Below, in pieces: positions 1 to 14,722 of a DNA stretch of 64,000 nt; positions within the stretch are counted from its first letter, which is position 1; each line of letters begins with the position of its first letter. The position numbers and the translations under genes were made by a program. The notes beneath the pieces were generated by a model, which saw only the letters and a list, made by a program, of their open reading frames with translations, was not told the DNA's origin and ran no database searches. The DNA is from Ramazzottius varieornatus (lineage: Eukaryota > Tardigrada > Eutardigrada > Parachela > Ramazzottiidae). Where the stretch lies: contig BDGG01000009.1 of assembly GCA_001949185.1 (NCBI GenBank), positions 741,347 through 805,346 of the forward strand, read 5' to 3'.

Positions 1-151
1 CCCGCAATCTTTGGCTGTCCTCTGCTCTTAGCCAGTGTATTCTTCCAGGAGTATCATGTGCAAAGAACGTCCAGACAAGGTAGATAACGAGATGTTGAAG
101 GGCCAGACCAGCAAGTACGAAGAAGACGAGTTGCCTGCTCACGCGGATCAT
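1..151 (-). CDS. N-terminal fragment of a type II (signal-anchor) membrane protein
   Basis: Reading leftward from an ATG at 151-149 the frame stays open to the window edge, giving about 50 residues. It starts MIRVSRQLVFFVLAG, with a basic N-terminus and one hydrophobic stretch at residues 8-29 followed by a polar lumenal-type segment. This is the usual look of a Golgi glycosyltransferase or sulfotransferase N-terminus, but no catalytic part is visible, so the family is a guess. The gene is cut by the left edge and is transcribed divergently from the DRAM gene. Confidence 0.4.
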   Translation of the reverse strand, partial: MIRVSRQLVFFVLAGLALQHLVIYLVWTFFAHDTPGRIHWLRAEDSQRLR

Positions 152-1073
152 ACTGACGGCTGCCAGGTAGCATGATGTTGAAGAGAAGACTTGGTCAGTT
201 GTCCCGGATCTTCCTGCAGTCGAAAGCTGTATTCAACATTAGAAGGTACGCATCGACGAGATAAACTATCCGAAAACTGGTGCTAATTTGGATAAAAAAC
301 GGTGAATGAGGATTTTCTGCCTCGCCAAGTTCGCTTGACAGCCTGTAACGTTAGTATGTAATGCAGGGTACATCCATTACGTCACCTCACAGTGTGATCG
401 CATTGCTAGGACGTTCATTCTGATAATTCAGGAACCACTGGTCAGTTTTCGATAAAGAACTCAGTGGCATTTCCCGTTTGTGTTGACAGTCCGAACCAAC
501 CTGGTAGATGCTACTTGTGCTCGTGCTGCCGACATGGTTGACGAACTGTGATCGGGATGAGCAAAGTTGCGAAAGTAGCATTCTGCGTGTTACCGGCAAA
601 ATCCCTAGTTTTCATCGCAGTGGGACAGTGGGAACATCAGGCTAAACTCAGCTCACTGTCGCGGCGACGTGTTCTACCGTGTTCACACATGCATGCTTGC
701 TCTAGTACAAAAGACTGCGTATCAGCCTGAATTTGCCTCGCATTTCTACAGCCTACAGGTTGCAGCATGAAAGTGCCTTGCGCATACGCCGCAGGCATCA
801 AGTCTTCCGGCATTCCGTTTACGAAACTTCCCAGAGGGTACACGTACTGCACCACATGCGAACAAGACGGTACTTTTGACTTCAGTAGGTAACAAGCTTG
901 ACGTGCTCGCTGCCTTTGTCGAAAAATACAGTATCTTCCCATAGGGAAATCCGGGATGAGACGTCCCTTTTGAGATGCTGATTTTCTTCGTCTAAGCCGT
1001 TGATCGCGAGGGACTCATGGTCTTCATCGCCGGTGTTCGGCCATATCACGCAAGTGACGGTGACACGGCCAAT
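152..1073. other. Divergent intergenic region
   Basis: Lies between two outward-facing genes and should hold both promoters. Several short open frames cross it, but none has splice-consistent partners or recognisable motifs. I see no repeat of the main palindromic family and no RNA gene here. Confidence 0.4.
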
Positions 1074-2485
1074 ATGTCTCGTTTCAGCAAGGAACATCAT
1101 GGACTGAGCATTACCGCCGCTCCCATGGCTCTCGCTGTGGTCTACATCGTCACTTTACCTGTCTTATATTTCTGGGCTGTGGGACAAGGCCATGTCAGCG
1201 CCATTTGGCCATACATCAGTGACTTGGGTACCGAGAAGTCTGTCGACAGCATGACGCAGAATGTTCGTACCGTGCTCATGCTTTTCTTCCCGCAGGCGCC
1301 TGGCGGCCAGAATCATCCCTCTTCAGCGAGATGCTGCATTTCGTGGCACTTTTGATGGCTGTCATATTTTTGCTTCGTTATCTCTTACTGAGGGATTACG
1401 CCTATGTTCGGGTACAACGCTCCTGCACAACTTCCGTCTTTACGTAAGATGGGAAGTCGGCGAGCAAACGTGGCCGGATTATTTTCCAAAGTGGCGCATC
1501 TTTACAGGTAGTATCATCGAAGGGATGCGCCACTTGGAAACTGTCATGGCGAGTTTGTTTGCCAAGCTCCCAAAGCTGCTTGCTGTATCTTTAACGTTGT
1601 TTCTTTGTATTTTTCAGAACTTCCGCTACATCAAACAAATCGCTTTCATCAACATGACGCTGGGTGTGATGGAAGCTTTCGGAACCTCCTTGGTAGCCAG
1701 CTACCCAACAGTCGAAACCACGTCCTTGCACACAGTTGGCGCGGTAGGTCATTCAAATCATATGTAGAGAAACGGCGGTAGTACTAAACTGCGCTGGTTG
1801 ACACGAACAGTTCAAGCAACTGCCGACCGGAAATGTGGGGGAAGCTTTATTGGAAAGCCAATATTCTGTTCTCAAGAAGCGAGAAGATGGCGAAACATGT
1901 GTTGAAATGTTGACAAGTCACAATCGGTAAAGTTTCGGAAGAACAAGTTTCTGCAAGGTCTCTTTGTAGTCGATCGTTTTCCTCTTCGGTGTCATCTATC
2001 TCCTCATCGACTCCTACATCTCGGTCAAAACCGCGGTCTTGAGGAACCATTCCTTAAAGATCATGTATGGTCGCGTGGCACTGGGCCTTCTAATGTTGGT
2101 CTTCCTCATCACGGCCATCGGTGGCGGTGTCAAGTCCGGGCAACAGCGTATGGACCAGCTAAACAACCCGATGCTCAGACTGATCTGGCGAGCGGAAGAT
2201 GGCGGGTACACCGCGCACGTCGTCAGCACGGTCTCCGAGTGGCTCATGGGCGCACTACAGTTGGTCTACTTTATTACGTTCATTTACGAATTCCAGCACT
2301 TCCGATTACCGTATCCTCGGCTGGAACCGATCGATCCAGCAGTGATACTTAACGATGTGGCAGGCACCAGATCGGCCACTCCACGATCGAGTATACGGGT
2401 TGAAGCTACATCTGAGAAGGAACCGCTGTTGGGCAATAAGTCCAAGCAATTCATGTACATTGCTACCGGCGACTTTGCACAGTAA
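1074..2485 (+). CDS. DRAM/FRAG1-family membrane protein (autophagy modulator type)
   Basis: Four exons (1074-1227, 1296-1411, 1618-1743, 1970-2485) join in frame to 303 residues. The family signature is clear: WPYISDLG at the end of exon 1, PESSLF at the start of exon 2, then AFGTSLVA in exon 3. About six hydrophobic segments follow the DRAM/FRAG1/TMEM150 pattern of multi-pass lysosomal or Golgi membrane proteins that modulate autophagy or GPI-anchor remodelling. Family members are usually 230-280 residues; the extra length is a polar C-terminal tail ending GDFAQ. Intron 2 holds one palindromic repeat. An in-frame upstream ATG at 1017 exists; 1074 was chosen because the protein then begins close to the first membrane segment. 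Which DRAM subfamily it belongs to cannot be told. Confidence 0.8.
1450..1571. repeat. GTGGCGCAC palindromic repeat, DRAM intron 2
   Basis: Near-complete single-palindrome copy: outer arms TGGGAAGTCGGC and GCCAAGCTCCC, core arms AAGTGGCGCATC and GATGCGCCACTT. Confidence 0.8.
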
Positions 2486-2811
2486 CTTTCTTACCTAAGA
2501 ACGACAAATAAAAAAAGATAATCAAAATAAAATGGTAAATCGGCCAATGAATTTATATATGGATAGTTAGCTCAAGTGGCGCACGTGGTTATTATTAGCG
2601 GGTAACACGTTGCGCCACTTGGGGAAAACGATTATTTGCGCCACTTGCCGACGTCCTGAATAAAACAGTGTTAACAATTGAGAACACCAAGAAAAACCAC
2701 AAAGCAGTGGCAAAAATTAGCCGGTAAAAACTAGCGAAAAGAATTCAGAAAATGAACTCCTAGAAAAGGAGGTGGAAAAACTTAATGAAAGCACACCGGA
2801 AGTAGGTAAAG
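2486..2811. other. Convergent 3' intergenic region
   Basis: Separates the ends of the DRAM gene (+) and the helical-repeat gene (-). AATAAA-like signals for the upstream gene occur near 2508 and 2526. The rest is taken up by one palindromic repeat. Confidence 0.5.
2540..2655. repeat. GTGGCGCAC palindromic repeat, DRAM 3' side
   Basis: Core 2572-2632, followed by an extra GCGCCACTTG half-site at about 2639-2648. Confidence 0.75.
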
Positions 2812-5800
2812 TTATCTCGGGCGTTTCTGAAAAGCCATAAGTGAGCTCTTTCTCTCCACCACCTTGCTGGCTCGACTGGTGCCCGTCGACCTCATCGAGT
2901 TCCCCAGAGACTTCTCGCCCGACTTACTCTCCCTTCGGGACAGGAATGCTTTGATGGTGTCCTTATAGTCCACACAGACCTTATTGAGAATATCCGCGCC
3001 GAACGAGCGAATAGCTTGTTGTATCAGAATATCCACCGCCACAATCTCCGGTTTATTGGACGTGTCCAAGTCGCCATAGTTGGTAGTCCAGACCAGCACT
3101 ACCCTGACGAACTGCAGGACTTCCACGGCAGCCGCTATACTCTTGGGCGGCTTAGGGAAGGCCCTTCCTAAGGTCTCGGCGTACTTGCAGGTAATAAAGG
3201 CAAAGGCTTCCTTCTTGTTCTTTCTCATGATCCTCCTCAACTCCGAACTCAACTGAACCAACAAATTGCCGGCTCGTTCCACCTGCATATCCAGTATCTG
3301 GGTAAAGACTTTTTTCGAGTGGTCCGAAGTGCGGGCGTTCTGCATGTTGTTACTCAGCGCTTCCACGATCTGCGGCGCCACCAAATGTATCCGTCTTTCC
3401 AGCAAGGGCATGATCACTTCCAAGGCACCAATGGCTTCGGCCGCCACATGACTATTGAGGCTGGAGACTAAAGGCAGGAACTGGGAGAAGACCACGCCGA
3501 TGGCGCTCTCCACCACACGTGGATAGGTCTTGGTCAACTGGACGAATTCGTCGACAGCCGTCACGATGTCGTTACTGAATCTCGTCCCCTTCTGCATACG
3601 ATCCATCAAGTCTTGTAAATTCAAGCGAATTTCTTCGGGCTTCTTCTCGGCTTCGCTCATGTCCATCGTGTCTTGTCGACTCATTTTCCTCGTTCGGGCT
3701 TTGCTGGATATGCCGGAGGTGTCATCGTTCAGCGACTCCATACCGGATTCTCGACTGACGGTATAAGACTGGTTCTTGCCCGTCATGTTCAACCGAGCGT
3801 CCGCTGGACTTTTCGTCCGTTGTTTCAGGCTCTTCTTTGGGTCGACTTCACTAGCAGATATCGACGCGCTTGTTTTTCTTCCAACCTTTTCCGCCGGTAT
3901 TTTGTCTTGCCGTTTGAAACGAGTGCCTTTCGGCACAGCGGTTTGGTCGACGCTTATTGCCGACCGGTCGGATGGTTGAGATTTTGACGAAGCGCTGCCT
4001 CGTCGTATTGACGAATTCATATCGGTGTGGGAAGAGGGAGGACGGGACGTCGCGTTGGAGTACGAACTAGCTTCTTTGGCGTACTTCCGATTCAGTTGAG
4101 ACTGTCGTTCCATACGAGCGGTACTCGGCGCGTCACTGTATCTTCCTCGAGGGTCGACGTTGGTTGACGAGAAAGACATTTCATCACAGAATAGTCCAGA
4201 GTCGAATTCGGCCAGTGTATGGTTGACACGCGAAGTTGGTTGGCAGGTTTTGAGAAGAGTCGGAATTGGCATGGCGTCAAAGTCCAGTTGCGTCATCGGG
4301 GCTGGCGCTGTTGTGGCGCTTTTTCCACTGGACCGCGCATCTCGAATGACGGGTAGAGCTTCTTCATCGTCAGTGGACTGAGGCCGAGCTCTGATCAGTT
4401 TTACCTGCGGTTGAACAGGAGCATCTTCCATCGGGACCTTTGATATTTTGTCTGATGTTTTGGGGACGGAAATCTTCTTTCGAGGTACGGTCTCTCTGAC
4501 GATGGCGGAAGTAGGTCTGTCGGTCCCTGCAGATGAGCCGTCTTGGATAGAGTCTAGAGTAGCGCTCAGTTGGGAGGCTGGAACCTTGGACAGACGCGTG
4601 GTATGGCCACGACCGGAAGAAGAAGGACGGTCTGCAGGACCTTTTTCGGCCGGATTGACTGCAATGAACGATAGTACAACATGCACTATAGAAGAATGAT
4701 CGAACTGAAACGAAATGGCAGCTCAGCACATGTTGCAAGTAAACACACAGATGAATGTTTCTCAAGTGGCGCACGGTCTTGATGGTTTTCGCGGAGATTG
4801 TGCGCCACTTGGAAAACGGATATTGTCGATTTTGCTTGCCCAGCTCCAGAATGTTTTACTGACCTTTCATCTCGCGTTTCAACTGAAATCTTTTCACAGA
4901 TTTCACCTCGGGCAGCTCCGAAGGTGGCGTTGTAGAGCTGTGCTTTTTGGTGGGTACGTCCGTCACTTCACGATGGACGTCGGGAGCTGACTCGTTTTCG
5001 TCAAGCTCTGCAACAGATACATGCACGACCGTACATCAAACAAAATTAACTTTGTCTTCTATGCAGCTAGAAAGTTCCAGACTGAGACACACCTAAACTG
5101 GGACGCTTCCTGGTACGCGTATACGACCTGGGAAATTCAGCAGCAATTCGCGTCTTCGGTTCCCTCTTTGGGTCCGCCTCGTCATCCTTTTTACCAATAG
5201 TTTGTTTTTGCTCTTTCTGTCAAAACAAAATTTCATCAGGCTATACGAACGAGTTACGATCTCACGTAACAGATGGTTGGCGCCTGTGGTTCTTACTCGT
5301 GAACTCTCCGTGCTGGTAGAGTACACCTCCTCCTTGTCTGCCCATCCGGTCAGTCTGGGTGTCTTGGGTGGCTTTGGAGGTTTCGCATCGGGCGGAGGTT
5401 TCTTGGCCGTTTCACGTGGTGTAGCTGTCAAAGGTTCGTCAACATTGTACGTGGAAAGCGAGGTTGTGGAGAGCGGTTTTTCCATGCAAGCCGTGCTGAC
5501 CATTGCCGAATCGGCGGTCACGGTAACATCTCTTTTCCGTCGAGCAACGGCACGGTCACCGGCTCCTTGATCTTCGTGCTTCAAACATCTGCTCGTGTCT
5601 GGCGCACTCCGTACGCAATCTCCTGCTTCAACCACCGGCAGTTTGTGTGTCAGGATAGCTGAAGCCTGAAAAGAACAAAATACGCAATCGATCTTCCACT
5701 AATCTAAGAAGAAGGCTGTAAATATTATGTTGTAGCATCTGAGAGCTCGAAAAACGAAACGCAGCCAGTCCTCGTCTCCAGTGACGCACGCTGCCATTGT

Positions 5801-6966
5801 CACTGGAAGCATGCGCCACCTAAAACCACGACGCCTCTCTGCCCAAGTGGCGCACCCTGACATGGTTATCGGCTAGAAGTGTGCGCCACCCAGGCATCAA
5901 TCTGGCACTTGGGGCTTGCGGCGTCCCATTTACGTACCCTTGCTGAATGGTCCACGCCGGAAGTTAGCCAACACCCATCTTCCTCGCACATGTGCTTGTA
6001 AGAATCTTGGCAAGCAGCCACCCAAGCAACATCGGCGCTTTTGGCCGGTGAGTCGCTCTTCAAGCTCAGCCAAAAGTGAACCTGCTGCAGCTCGGCCTCC
6101 ACAAGCGGACTTTCCGGCCGTTCGATCCGACGCACAAACGCCAGCCGCCCATCGGCATATTTCTCACCAGGCAGCATATCGTTCATGCATCTCTTAATGT
6201 CCTCCCTTCCATTCGACGCTCCTTTCACCGCATGCAATGCCTTCATACCCTCCAAACATGCTCGGCGAATAATGCTGACTGGATACTGTGAAGCCAACCT
6301 TACCAAGAGGTGGGCTGTAGGTGCAGTGGGAAATGTGTAGTGAGGAAACAACAGCATGGCTTTGATCAGGAACTTGAGAAAGAGCTCGAGTAAAGGCGGG
6401 TTCTTTTCAAAAGATAACCCATCCATCTCCAAGTCCGCTTCGCACAGTTCCATGGCGTTTTCCGGACCGTGCAAATTAATCAAGATGCCGGAAGTAGCGT
6501 ACATAGGCCGCAACACACGCGCCTGGAATTCCGCCGAGGCAGAATCCAGCTTCTCGAGGGCCAGCTGACTGCCCAGATGTAACAGTGTCTTCCAGAACAT
6601 GGCAGAAAATTCCCGACCTAAACTCTTCAAGCGATACAACATCATGTCCAGAATATCAAAGACAGCCTGCCAGTCTTCCAAGTATGTCAGGGTCATGTGG
6701 CGCATGGTGTTGAGGACGGCTACCGTGACGCGACTGCGTTCATGGCAGGTCAAACCGTGAAAGTAGACGGTGGAGCTCCAGTGCAAAAGTCCTTCGAACA
6801 AGGGGATGCGGTTGCTGTGCGAGCCATCTTCGGGGACGGTCAGTAAGTCTTTAAGGATTTTGTCGACGCCTTCGAGGACGGGCTCACTGTCCGTACTGTC
6901 CTTGTCAGCGTCGACGGTGGTAAGGCGCTCATCGCCTTCCTGGTCCTGATCGACCGAAGCCACCAT
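2812..6966 (-). CDS. Large helical-repeat (HEAT/TOG-like) protein, unrecognised family
   Basis: Minus-strand exons read 6966-5938, 5665-5297, 5216-5093, 5007-4907 and about 4690-2812, some 1,100 residues in all. Exon 1 (343 residues) and the last about 260 residues are rich in amphipathic helices with the Leu/Val/Ala spacing of HEAT or TOG repeats. The middle about 500 residues are polar, Ser/Lys/Pro-rich and probably disordered. Folded N- and C-terminal helical blocks joined by a basic linker recall CLASP/crescerin-type microtubule proteins, but I recognise no diagnostic TOG motif, so this is only a resemblance. Splice phases agree for exons 1 to 4. The junction into the last exon is off by one phase in my model, so a small exon or a different acceptor near 4650-4690 is likely. 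Introns at 5666-5937 and 4690-4906 carry palindromic repeats. Confidence 0.55.
4760..4830. repeat. GTGGCGCAC palindromic repeat, helical-repeat gene intron 4
   Basis: Single palindrome, TCAAGTGGCGCACGG...TGCGCCACTTGG. Confidence 0.75.
5777..5893. repeat. Two GTGGCGCAC palindromes, helical-repeat gene intron 1
   Basis: A decayed copy (GTGACGCACG...ATGCGCCACC) is followed by a better one (AAGTGGCGCACC...GTGCGCCACC). Confidence 0.7.
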
Positions 6967-7430
6967 GGCGTCTGGCGTCTACGATAGCCTCAAGATCATG
7001 TCACTACAGTCGACCATTTTCCCTTGCGCTTCTTCAATACCTCGTAGTGTCAATTATGAACCACCATCAATTCAAAACTGATCGACGCCTAATTCAGCTG
7101 AACATTCTATCGTTAGCTTCGAACTTTTAGCATGGCTTCCATCGTTGGCTTGTAGGTTGGCTACGCTGTACGTACACGTGTACGTAAGAACCTGTGGCAA
7201 GGTTTTCAAGGAGCTTGGGTTGCTAGGCTAAACTTTGGTTGGGCGTTCCACTTTAATATGTACGAGTATAGTTAACGGACTTAGATGGCAGTGGTGCGAA
7301 ATAACCGAATGGCTCGTTTCACACCATAAGGAAACGGTGTAGGTGACCAAAACGAATTACTTTGAAGAGTTCACAGAGGTTACGATCAATGATGTGAAAA
7401 TATGAAAACGGGCATGTTTGACAGAATAGT
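6967..7430. other. Intergenic region upstream of the helical-repeat gene
   Basis: Lies between the start of one minus-strand gene and the stop of the next. It holds the 3' UTR of the DHX15 gene and presumably the promoter of the helical-repeat gene. No repeat, RNA gene or open frame of note was seen. Confidence 0.4.
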
Positions 7431-11390
<3,960 letters not shown>

Positions 11391-12504
11391 GATCCTGTAC
11401 CGTGTCAGATAAGATCCGCTTCCAACCAGGCCGTTCCTCAGTAAAGCTAGACACGATCTTGGCCAAAGATATACCGAGAGATCCTAGATGCAAGATGTCT
11501 CCCTTGAAAGTTCTGTAGATCTTTGGCCTTTGGATGAATTTTTAGACCAAGTATTTTGAAGCCATGTCCCTAGGGTTGTTAACGCATGGATCAGACAGTC
11601 ATCCGGATGGGATCAGATGCCGATGCGGATGGATCCGGAGAGCAGTCGGATGGATAGAACTCCCATCCGAATCGGTTGCCGATGGATGGGTCTTCTATCC
11701 GGATGATCCGGATCTTATCCGGATAAAAACTCGAAGCTTGGCTTAGAGACTTACAGATGACACAGCGAATTATAATTCGTAGGTTTTGACAGGCTGTGTT
11801 GCCGGACAGCATAGACGATACAATCTAATAATCCTGCGTCAACATAGTCTGCATATACTCAAAAATTAAATCCCAAGACCTTAAATAACAAGACGAGAAC
11901 TGTGTAAACAAACCTACGCTCAAAAGACAAGCTTGTAGGGAGATTGCGAATTTCTGTCGGATTACCCGCTGGTGTATTGGACCGTTTGATTGCGCGTTAG
12001 TAGTTTTGGTTCTATCCGGATAGAAAGCCGGATGGATGGAGAGCTCATCCGGAGTCCATCCGGATGGATCGGATCTCTATCCGGTTAACAGCTCGATGGA
12101 TAGAATGCCTATTCAATCCAACTTCTATCCAGATTCATCCGGATCCATCCGATGTCGGATTAGATATTAACAACCCTACATGTCCCGTAGCCATGGGGGC
12201 CCCTGGCCAAGTGACAGTGTCACCGTAGCCCCGGGCTTCTTTGTGGGTCACACAGGGGAGCCTTCAGGGAAGGTGACCTGATGGGGGTTCGCCCCGCTTT
12301 GCTCGATGGGTAATTGCATGTTTTGATTTCTGATGACCTCAGCTTCATCTTCACGAAATCCGGACCCAGCTTTCTTCCGTCTGATCTTCCCGTTCGACTT
12401 GCAGACGTCTCTCTCAGGACTGCAGTGTGAGGACATACGGATTCGGGACTCCGTTGTTTTGCAGCTGGTGAATGTCGCCTGCTGTCTGGACGTGAGCGCC
12501 TGAA
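11391..12504. other. Divergent intergenic region holding a DNA transposon
   Basis: Between the DHX15 and VAP start sites. More than half is the 608-bp element listed separately. The rest (12187-12504) is GC-rich with a long minus-strand open frame that shows no conserved motif. The two promoters should lie here. Confidence 0.5.
11571..12178. mobile_element. Non-autonomous hAT-like DNA transposon with 8-bp target duplication
   Basis: The ends are perfect inverted repeats, TAGGGTTGTTAA on the left and TTAACAACCCTA on the right. The 8 bases CATGTCCC occur directly outside both ends (11563-11570 and 12179-12186). An 8-bp target duplication and TAGGG/CAGGG termini are typical of hAT elements. About 180 bases inside each end carry many variants of ATCCGGAT, as expected for subterminal transposase-binding repeats. 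No transposase frame is present, so it must be mobilised in trans. Confidence 0.85.
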
Positions 12505-14118
12505 ATGGTCAACAATCACATGGTACGTCCTCGTTCGCTGAATGGATATTCGCACCTTTGATCTAGCCGAAATCATCGACATTCGGAAATCGTTTCTTTG
12601 ACAGGAGAGAAACCGAGATCGACGCGAGCGCAATGCCGTGCCGGAGTCGGAATTTCGAGGACAGCATTTGGTCATTCAGTAAGTTTCATGAGAAGAGAGG
12701 ATCATGGCAATATCGTAATCTACGTCACCCCCTCAGATTTCGCCCCACGATAGCTCATTCGACAGAGCTGGACGAGCTGAATCGAATGGCTGGTCCGTTT
12801 TTGGGAAAATGTATTTGGGGAGGACCGCAGACATGAAGAAGAATGTCTGTGATTAGAGCTTAGGATGGGTCTGGGCCTCGCTTCGCTCGTGCCCAGACCC
12901 ATCCTGACGCGGTGACGTAGATTACGATTATACCGGGATCATGAGCGTCTTCTGAATGGCGCGCGTGAATAGTGGAGAAATAATTCGAACAAAATCTTTA
13001 CGCGAGGCCGTCTGGTTCTTACGTGTGAGTAGGAAACTTTCTGATTTGTAGGCCAGGTGACCAGCTCATGTTCGAGAACAAGGGTCCAGAATTTGACGGG
13101 GTCGACTTTATCCTCCTGACAAACAAGGGCAACAAATGCGTCGCTTTCAAAGTCAAGACGACCGCTCCGGAAAAATTCCGAGTTAAACCCAGCTTTGGCT
13201 GCATCGATCCAGGTTCGTAAACTCCGGATTTTCTGTGTCAGCTTTTCAATACATTTTCAAATTTCTTTAGGGACGTCGAAATCCGTGGAGGTCACAATAC
13301 AGCAAGGTGGTCGCTTCTCAGTTCAGTTTCGTCTAATTCACCCTCGAACTAGTCCTTCTGGAGCGCAGCTGCCAGTAAAATGTTCCTGAGATTAGTGATA
13401 GTCTTCCTTTATACAGGGTTCTTGCAAACTGCCCAGCGAGACAAGTTTCTGGTGCTTAGCGCGCCTGTCGAAGCCTCCAAGAGTAGTGATGAGCTGATAC
13501 AGTTCTGGCATGACATCGCAAAAGAAGACAGTGCTGCTGCGGACCAAGTCGAAGAACATCGGCTGAGATGCCAGATTGTGAATACCACCACGGCTGACCA
13601 GTTTGAAGCTGGGGACCTCGACCAAAACGGCGTACCAGTCAACCCTCCTCCCTCCATGATTCCCTCGGCTTTCCTCACAAGACTCGATGCAATAGACGCT
13701 AAGGTATCTGACTGATGGACAGGTCGGATATCGGCAAACAGATTCGCCCAGACTGTTCTCCAAGTGGCGCACGCATTCAGTTAGTAGCACCAGGAACGTG
13801 CGCCGCTTGGAAAAAGCAACCAAACTCGTCAAAATCGTTTTCCCAAGTGGCGCACGTTCCCAGCCTGCAACACGGAAACATGCGGCACATGAGATAAAAA
13901 TCATGTACGTTTCGTTTGCCGACGTCACAGTGACCCTACCGTCGTAGCTTTCAGCGTTTCTGATTACTATTTAGGTGGACCTTCTGATGCAGCTGCAAAA
14001 AGCGAAACCTGTGCCGATAATGGTGCCAGCTTTCAAGTCTAACTACGTTACCCTCGCTCTTGCCATCGCGGTGGTTTTCGCGGTCTTTCAGCTTTTGAAA
14101 GGTCTCTTGAGTATTTAA
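12505..14118 (+). CDS. VAP-like major sperm protein (MSP) domain protein, tail-anchored
   Basis: Exons 12505-12522, 12605-12678, 13052-13212, 13271-13306, 13417-13703 and 13975-14118 join to 239 residues, the usual VAP length. The MSP domain spans about residues 20-130 and shows VAFKVKTTAPEKFRVKPSFG followed by IDPGTSKSVEV, close to the VAP sequence CFKVKTTAP...RPNSGIIDPG. A linker with DELIQFWHDIAKED leads to a short helical stretch and a C-terminal membrane anchor (TLALAIAVVFAVFQLL). VAPs sit in the ER membrane and bind FFAT-motif proteins at membrane contact sites. The first two short exons are chosen only on splice signals and frame; the start is the weakest part. Intron 2 contains a 229-bp transposon and the last intron two palindromic repeats. 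Confidence 0.8.
12707..12935. mobile_element. 229-bp inverted-repeat element with 8-bp duplication
   Basis: The terminal regions contain ATCGTAATCTACGTCACC (from 12713) and its reverse complement near the right end (about 12911-12928). GGATCATG occurs directly on both sides (12699-12706 and 12936-12943), consistent with an 8-bp target duplication. Inside, 12863-12876 and 12891-12904 form a perfect 14-bp stem around a 14-base loop. It lies in an intron of the VAP gene. Confidence 0.7.
13732..13925. repeat. Two GTGGCGCAC palindromes, VAP last intron
   Basis: Outer ends CGGCAAACAG and GTTTGCCGA are both present, so this looks full length (about 194 bases). Confidence 0.85.
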
Positions 14119-14722
14119 TATCTTGTTAGCTTTTCAAAGGTATCTTATTAGCGATGCAACCTTGTTGTTTGATTTTTTACCATGTCATCTTTGACGCACA
14201 AATGGCAGACCCTTTTAAGTTGATCATCAGCGAGTCAGCGACAATGCATCGTGGTGGCACTTTTCGTAGCAGCGTCTCTTTCGGAACTTTGCCCTTGTTT
14301 TATTTTAGAATATCTTGCGGGCATCTGGCAGAGTTTAATTTTCTCACTCGGGTGTAATTCTGCATCTGAAACTGACAAACACACTCACGGCAACTCAGAA
14401 TTTTGACGACTACTAGATAGGCACGAAACTCGAAGAATCGCCCTTGTCCAAGTCAGTCACTCAAAATGAGACTTTGTATGACGTCATCATGATGCAAGGG
14501 TGAATGGTTTCTGTCAGTCAACCTGTTCCAACTTTGGTGCAATGGGCGGACCAGCTTTGGGAGAATGTCGTCATCGGCTGTCCGAGACTCACGCTATGCC
14601 TTCTTCAGCATCTTTCCCGGTTAACTTTTCTTGTTGAATCTCGTTCAGAATCTTTTTCTGTTAGTTTTACCTGCCATTAATCAAAGTTATCAAGGAACCC
14701 TGTGCGGTCAGATGTTACTAGG
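14119..14722. other. Intergenic region between VAP and PHD-SAM genes
   Basis: Same-strand gap holding the VAP 3' UTR and the upstream region of the next gene. Nothing recognisable was seen. An in-frame ATG at 14702 could extend the downstream protein by seven residues. Confidence 0.4.

Noticed and set aside
12220-12675. 151-residue minus-strand open frame upstream of the VAP gene
   Set aside because: No conserved motif. It overlaps the better-supported plus-strand exon 12605-12678 and lies in GC-rich DNA where long chance frames are expected.
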